Shown here in pieces: positions 14,548 to 15,812 of a DNA stretch of 15,812 bases. The stretch covers positions 1 through 15,812 of the forward strand of contig VSPG01000045.1 in assembly GCA_009775265.1 (NCBI GenBank), in the 5' to 3' direction. The number at the start of each line of letters is the position of its first letter. Within the stretch, counting starts at the first letter, position 1. The position numbers and the translations under genes were made by a program. Origin of the DNA: Muribaculaceae bacterium. Its GTDB lineage: Bacteria > Bacteroidota > Bacteroidia > Bacteroidales > Muribaculaceae. Under the pieces are notes generated by a model, which worked only from the letters and a program-made list of their open reading frames with translations, was not told the DNA's origin and searched no databases.

Positions 14548-15732
14548 ATGTATTTCAGTTTTGATATTTCCCCGGCGGTTTCGGCTTTGCTCGTGTTAAC
14601 GGCTGCTGCAGTGGCCGTTGCGGTGGTATATACGGCTGTGCAGAGCCGCAGGATTGCACGTGCCCGGCATTTTTGCGACATCGCGGAGTCGGACGACAGC
14701 GACATGGTTTATGAACCGGTCAGCGTCGTGGTGTATTCGCAGGATGAGGCGGAGGCGCTCGACAAGCTGCTGAGGGACATCCTGACACAGGATTATCCTG
14801 CCGATATGGAAGTGATAGTCGTGAACGAAGGGGAGAGTTCGGACGTGAGGGACGTGGTGGACATGCTCAAAAACGAGTATCCCGGTCTTTATCTCACTAA
14901 TACGCCTGACGGCGCACGGAATCTCAGCCGTAAGAAACTTGCCCTTACCCTTGGGGTAAAGGCTGCGCGCCATTCAGTGGTGGTGCACACGGCTATCGGT
15001 GCAGAAATACTTTCGCCGCGCTGGCTTCGCGGAATGGCCCGGCATTTTTCCCAGGCTTCGCCCGTGGAGGTGGTCATAGGTTATGCTGCGCCATCGGCCG
15101 ACTCGGATTTCGGACGCGGCGCTCGTTGCCGCGCCTTCGACGGCGCAGTGCGCGCCGCGAGATGGCTGGGGGCTGCTGTGGCAGGGCATCCTTTCAGGGC
15201 GACGGAACTGAATGTGGCATACCGTCGGGAGGCGTTTTTCCGCAACAAAGGATTCTCGCGTTCGCTGAATCTGCATTTCGGCGATGATGATATATTTATC
15301 AGTGAAATCGCCAATGGGGAGAACACGGCAGTGGAACTCGGCGGAGAAAGCATATTGGGAGTGCTTGCACATGACTATTCCGCAGAGATGCGCCGTACGG
15401 CCATGAGGCATATTTTTACAGAAGGCCATATACGCCGGCGTCCGCGCCTGTGGGCGTCGCTGTCGTCGGTGTGCGTGCCGCTTTCGCTATGTTCGGCCGT
15501 GGCAGCTGTAGTGTTGGAAAGCGGAAACTCGTTTGTGCTTTCCGCGTCGGCCGTCATGGAGGTGGTGCTTGCAGCTGGAATCACCTTGGGGTGGCGCCGT
15601 GTGCAGGAGGCTACCGGTGTACGCGTGCTGGGCGCGTCGGTGTTCCCGCTTGCGCTGGGTTATCCTTTCCGGCGCGCTCTGTTGAGTGTGCGTGCGCGCT
15701 ATAGCAAGCAGAAGCGTTATACGTGGGATTAA
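14548..15732 (+). CDS. Membrane-anchored GT2-like glycosyltransferase, degenerate DxD
   Basis: The 394-residue protein has one N-terminal membrane segment (about 10-31), a GT-A-like domain (about 57-290) and two or three C-terminal hydrophobic segments (about 303-376). This is the layout of processive or lipid-associated GT2 enzymes. VSVVVYSQDEAEALDKLLRDILTQDYP and MEVIVVNEGESSD are the standard first strands, and SPRWL and ELNVAYRREAFFRNKGF are later landmarks. HFGDDDIFISEI (about 243-254) matches the ED/GDDD block. Where the DxD normally precedes SPxWL, the sequence reads HTAIGAE (147-153), lacking both aspartates. It may use another metal-binding arrangement or have lost donor chemistry. 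It is divergent from the wza operon and has its own TAnnTTTG box; the start at 14548 fits a short leader. Product and donor unknown. Confidence 0.72.
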   Translation: MYFSFDISPAVSALLVLTAAAVAVAVVYTAVQSRRIARARHFCDIAESDDSDMVYEPVSVVVYSQDEAEALDKLLRDILTQDYPADMEVIVVNEGESSDVRDVVDMLKNEYPGLYLTNTPDGARNLSRKKLALTLGVKAARHSVVVHTAIGAEILSPRWLRGMARHFSQASPVEVVIGYAAPSADSDFGRGARCRAFDGAVRAARWLGAAVAGHPFRATELNVAYRREAFFRNKGFSRSLNLHFGDDDIFISEIANGENTAVELGGESILGVLAHDYSAEMRRTAMRHIFTEGHIRRRPRLWASLSSVCVPLSLCSAVAAVVLESGNSFVLSASAVMEVVLAAGITLGWRRVQEATGVRVLGASVFPLALGYPFRRALLSVRARYSKQKRYTWD

Positions 15733-15812
15733 GATGTTGTTTAATAATGCTTGTTAATGACAGGGGGTTGCCAATTCCATTGTTGACAACCTTAACAAAA
15801 ATTTAAAATTAC
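15733..15812. other. AT-rich intergenic end, no supported feature
   Basis: This is 80 bases after the GT2-like gene. I see only a weak bulged hairpin, GGTTG (15766-15770) with CAACC (15787-15791) around a CAAT/ATTG inner stem, followed by an A/T-rich stretch. It could be a poor terminator or the leader of a gene beyond the window. Confidence 0.3.

Noticed and set aside
15766..15791. Possible terminator after the GT2-like gene
   Set aside because: The stem is only five pairs with a large bulge, and no run of T follows.
1..15812. CRISPR arrays, tRNA or rRNA genes, insertion sequences
   Set aside because: No spaced direct repeats, cloverleaf, conserved rRNA stretch or transposase-like protein was seen.

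Overview
The window looks like chromosomal DNA from a gut-type Bacteroidales bacterium; Muribaculaceae is possible, but the family is a guess. Three things point there. Promoter-like TAnnTTTG boxes, the Bacteroidetes -7 element, lie in the AT-rich gaps. Shine-Dalgarno sequences are essentially absent before the genes inspected. The gene families are typical of the phylum: a glycine-lipid acyltransferase pair, Bacteroidetes-style Wza/Wzc proteins and a BASS transporter.

Layout. (1) Bases 1-210 hold no convincing gene. They carry the best-spaced promoter of the window (19-49) and a perfect hairpin terminator (162-196), which together could bound a small RNA of about 140 nt. (2) Bases 211-2521, minus strand, hold a two-gene operon: a GT-C-like polytopic membrane protein followed by a DUF115/GT42-like putative glycan-modifying enzyme. 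The membrane-protein gene contains a 48-bp perfect palindrome abutting a 17-bp tandem duplication. (3) Bases 2522-2636 form a divergent promoter region. (4) Bases 2637-5165, plus strand, hold a three-gene operon: a PlsC-like O-acyltransferase (GlsA-like), a GNAT-like N-acyltransferase (GlsB-like) and a GT32 glycosyltransferase that is ATGA-coupled to glsB. (5) Bases 5122-14393, minus strand, hold a tightly packed seven-gene exopolysaccharide/capsule operon transcribed right to left: wza, wzc, wzy, wzx, GT4, GT4, BASS-family transporter. Its last gene overlaps the GT32 gene tail to tail by 44 bp. (6) Bases 14394-14547 form a second divergent promoter region. (7) Bases 14548-15732, plus strand, hold a membrane-anchored GT2-like glycosyltransferase without a recognisable DxD. 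(8) Bases 15733-15812 hold nothing firm.

How the genes work together. The minus-strand operon encodes a Wzx/Wzy-dependent surface polysaccharide system. Two GT4 enzymes build part of a lipid-linked repeat unit, Wzx flips it, Wzy polymerises it, Wzc (polymerisation regulator and BY-kinase) controls it and the lipoprotein Wza exports it. No initiating phosphoglycosyltransferase, sugar-nucleotide genes or UpxY/UpxZ-type regulators lie in the window, so the pathway is completed elsewhere. The glsA-glsB pair is predicted to make N-acyl-O-acyl glycine lipids, and the coupled GT32 gene raises the possibility of a glycosylated aminolipid. A C8 tract in wzc just before the Walker A motif could make kinase activity phase variable.
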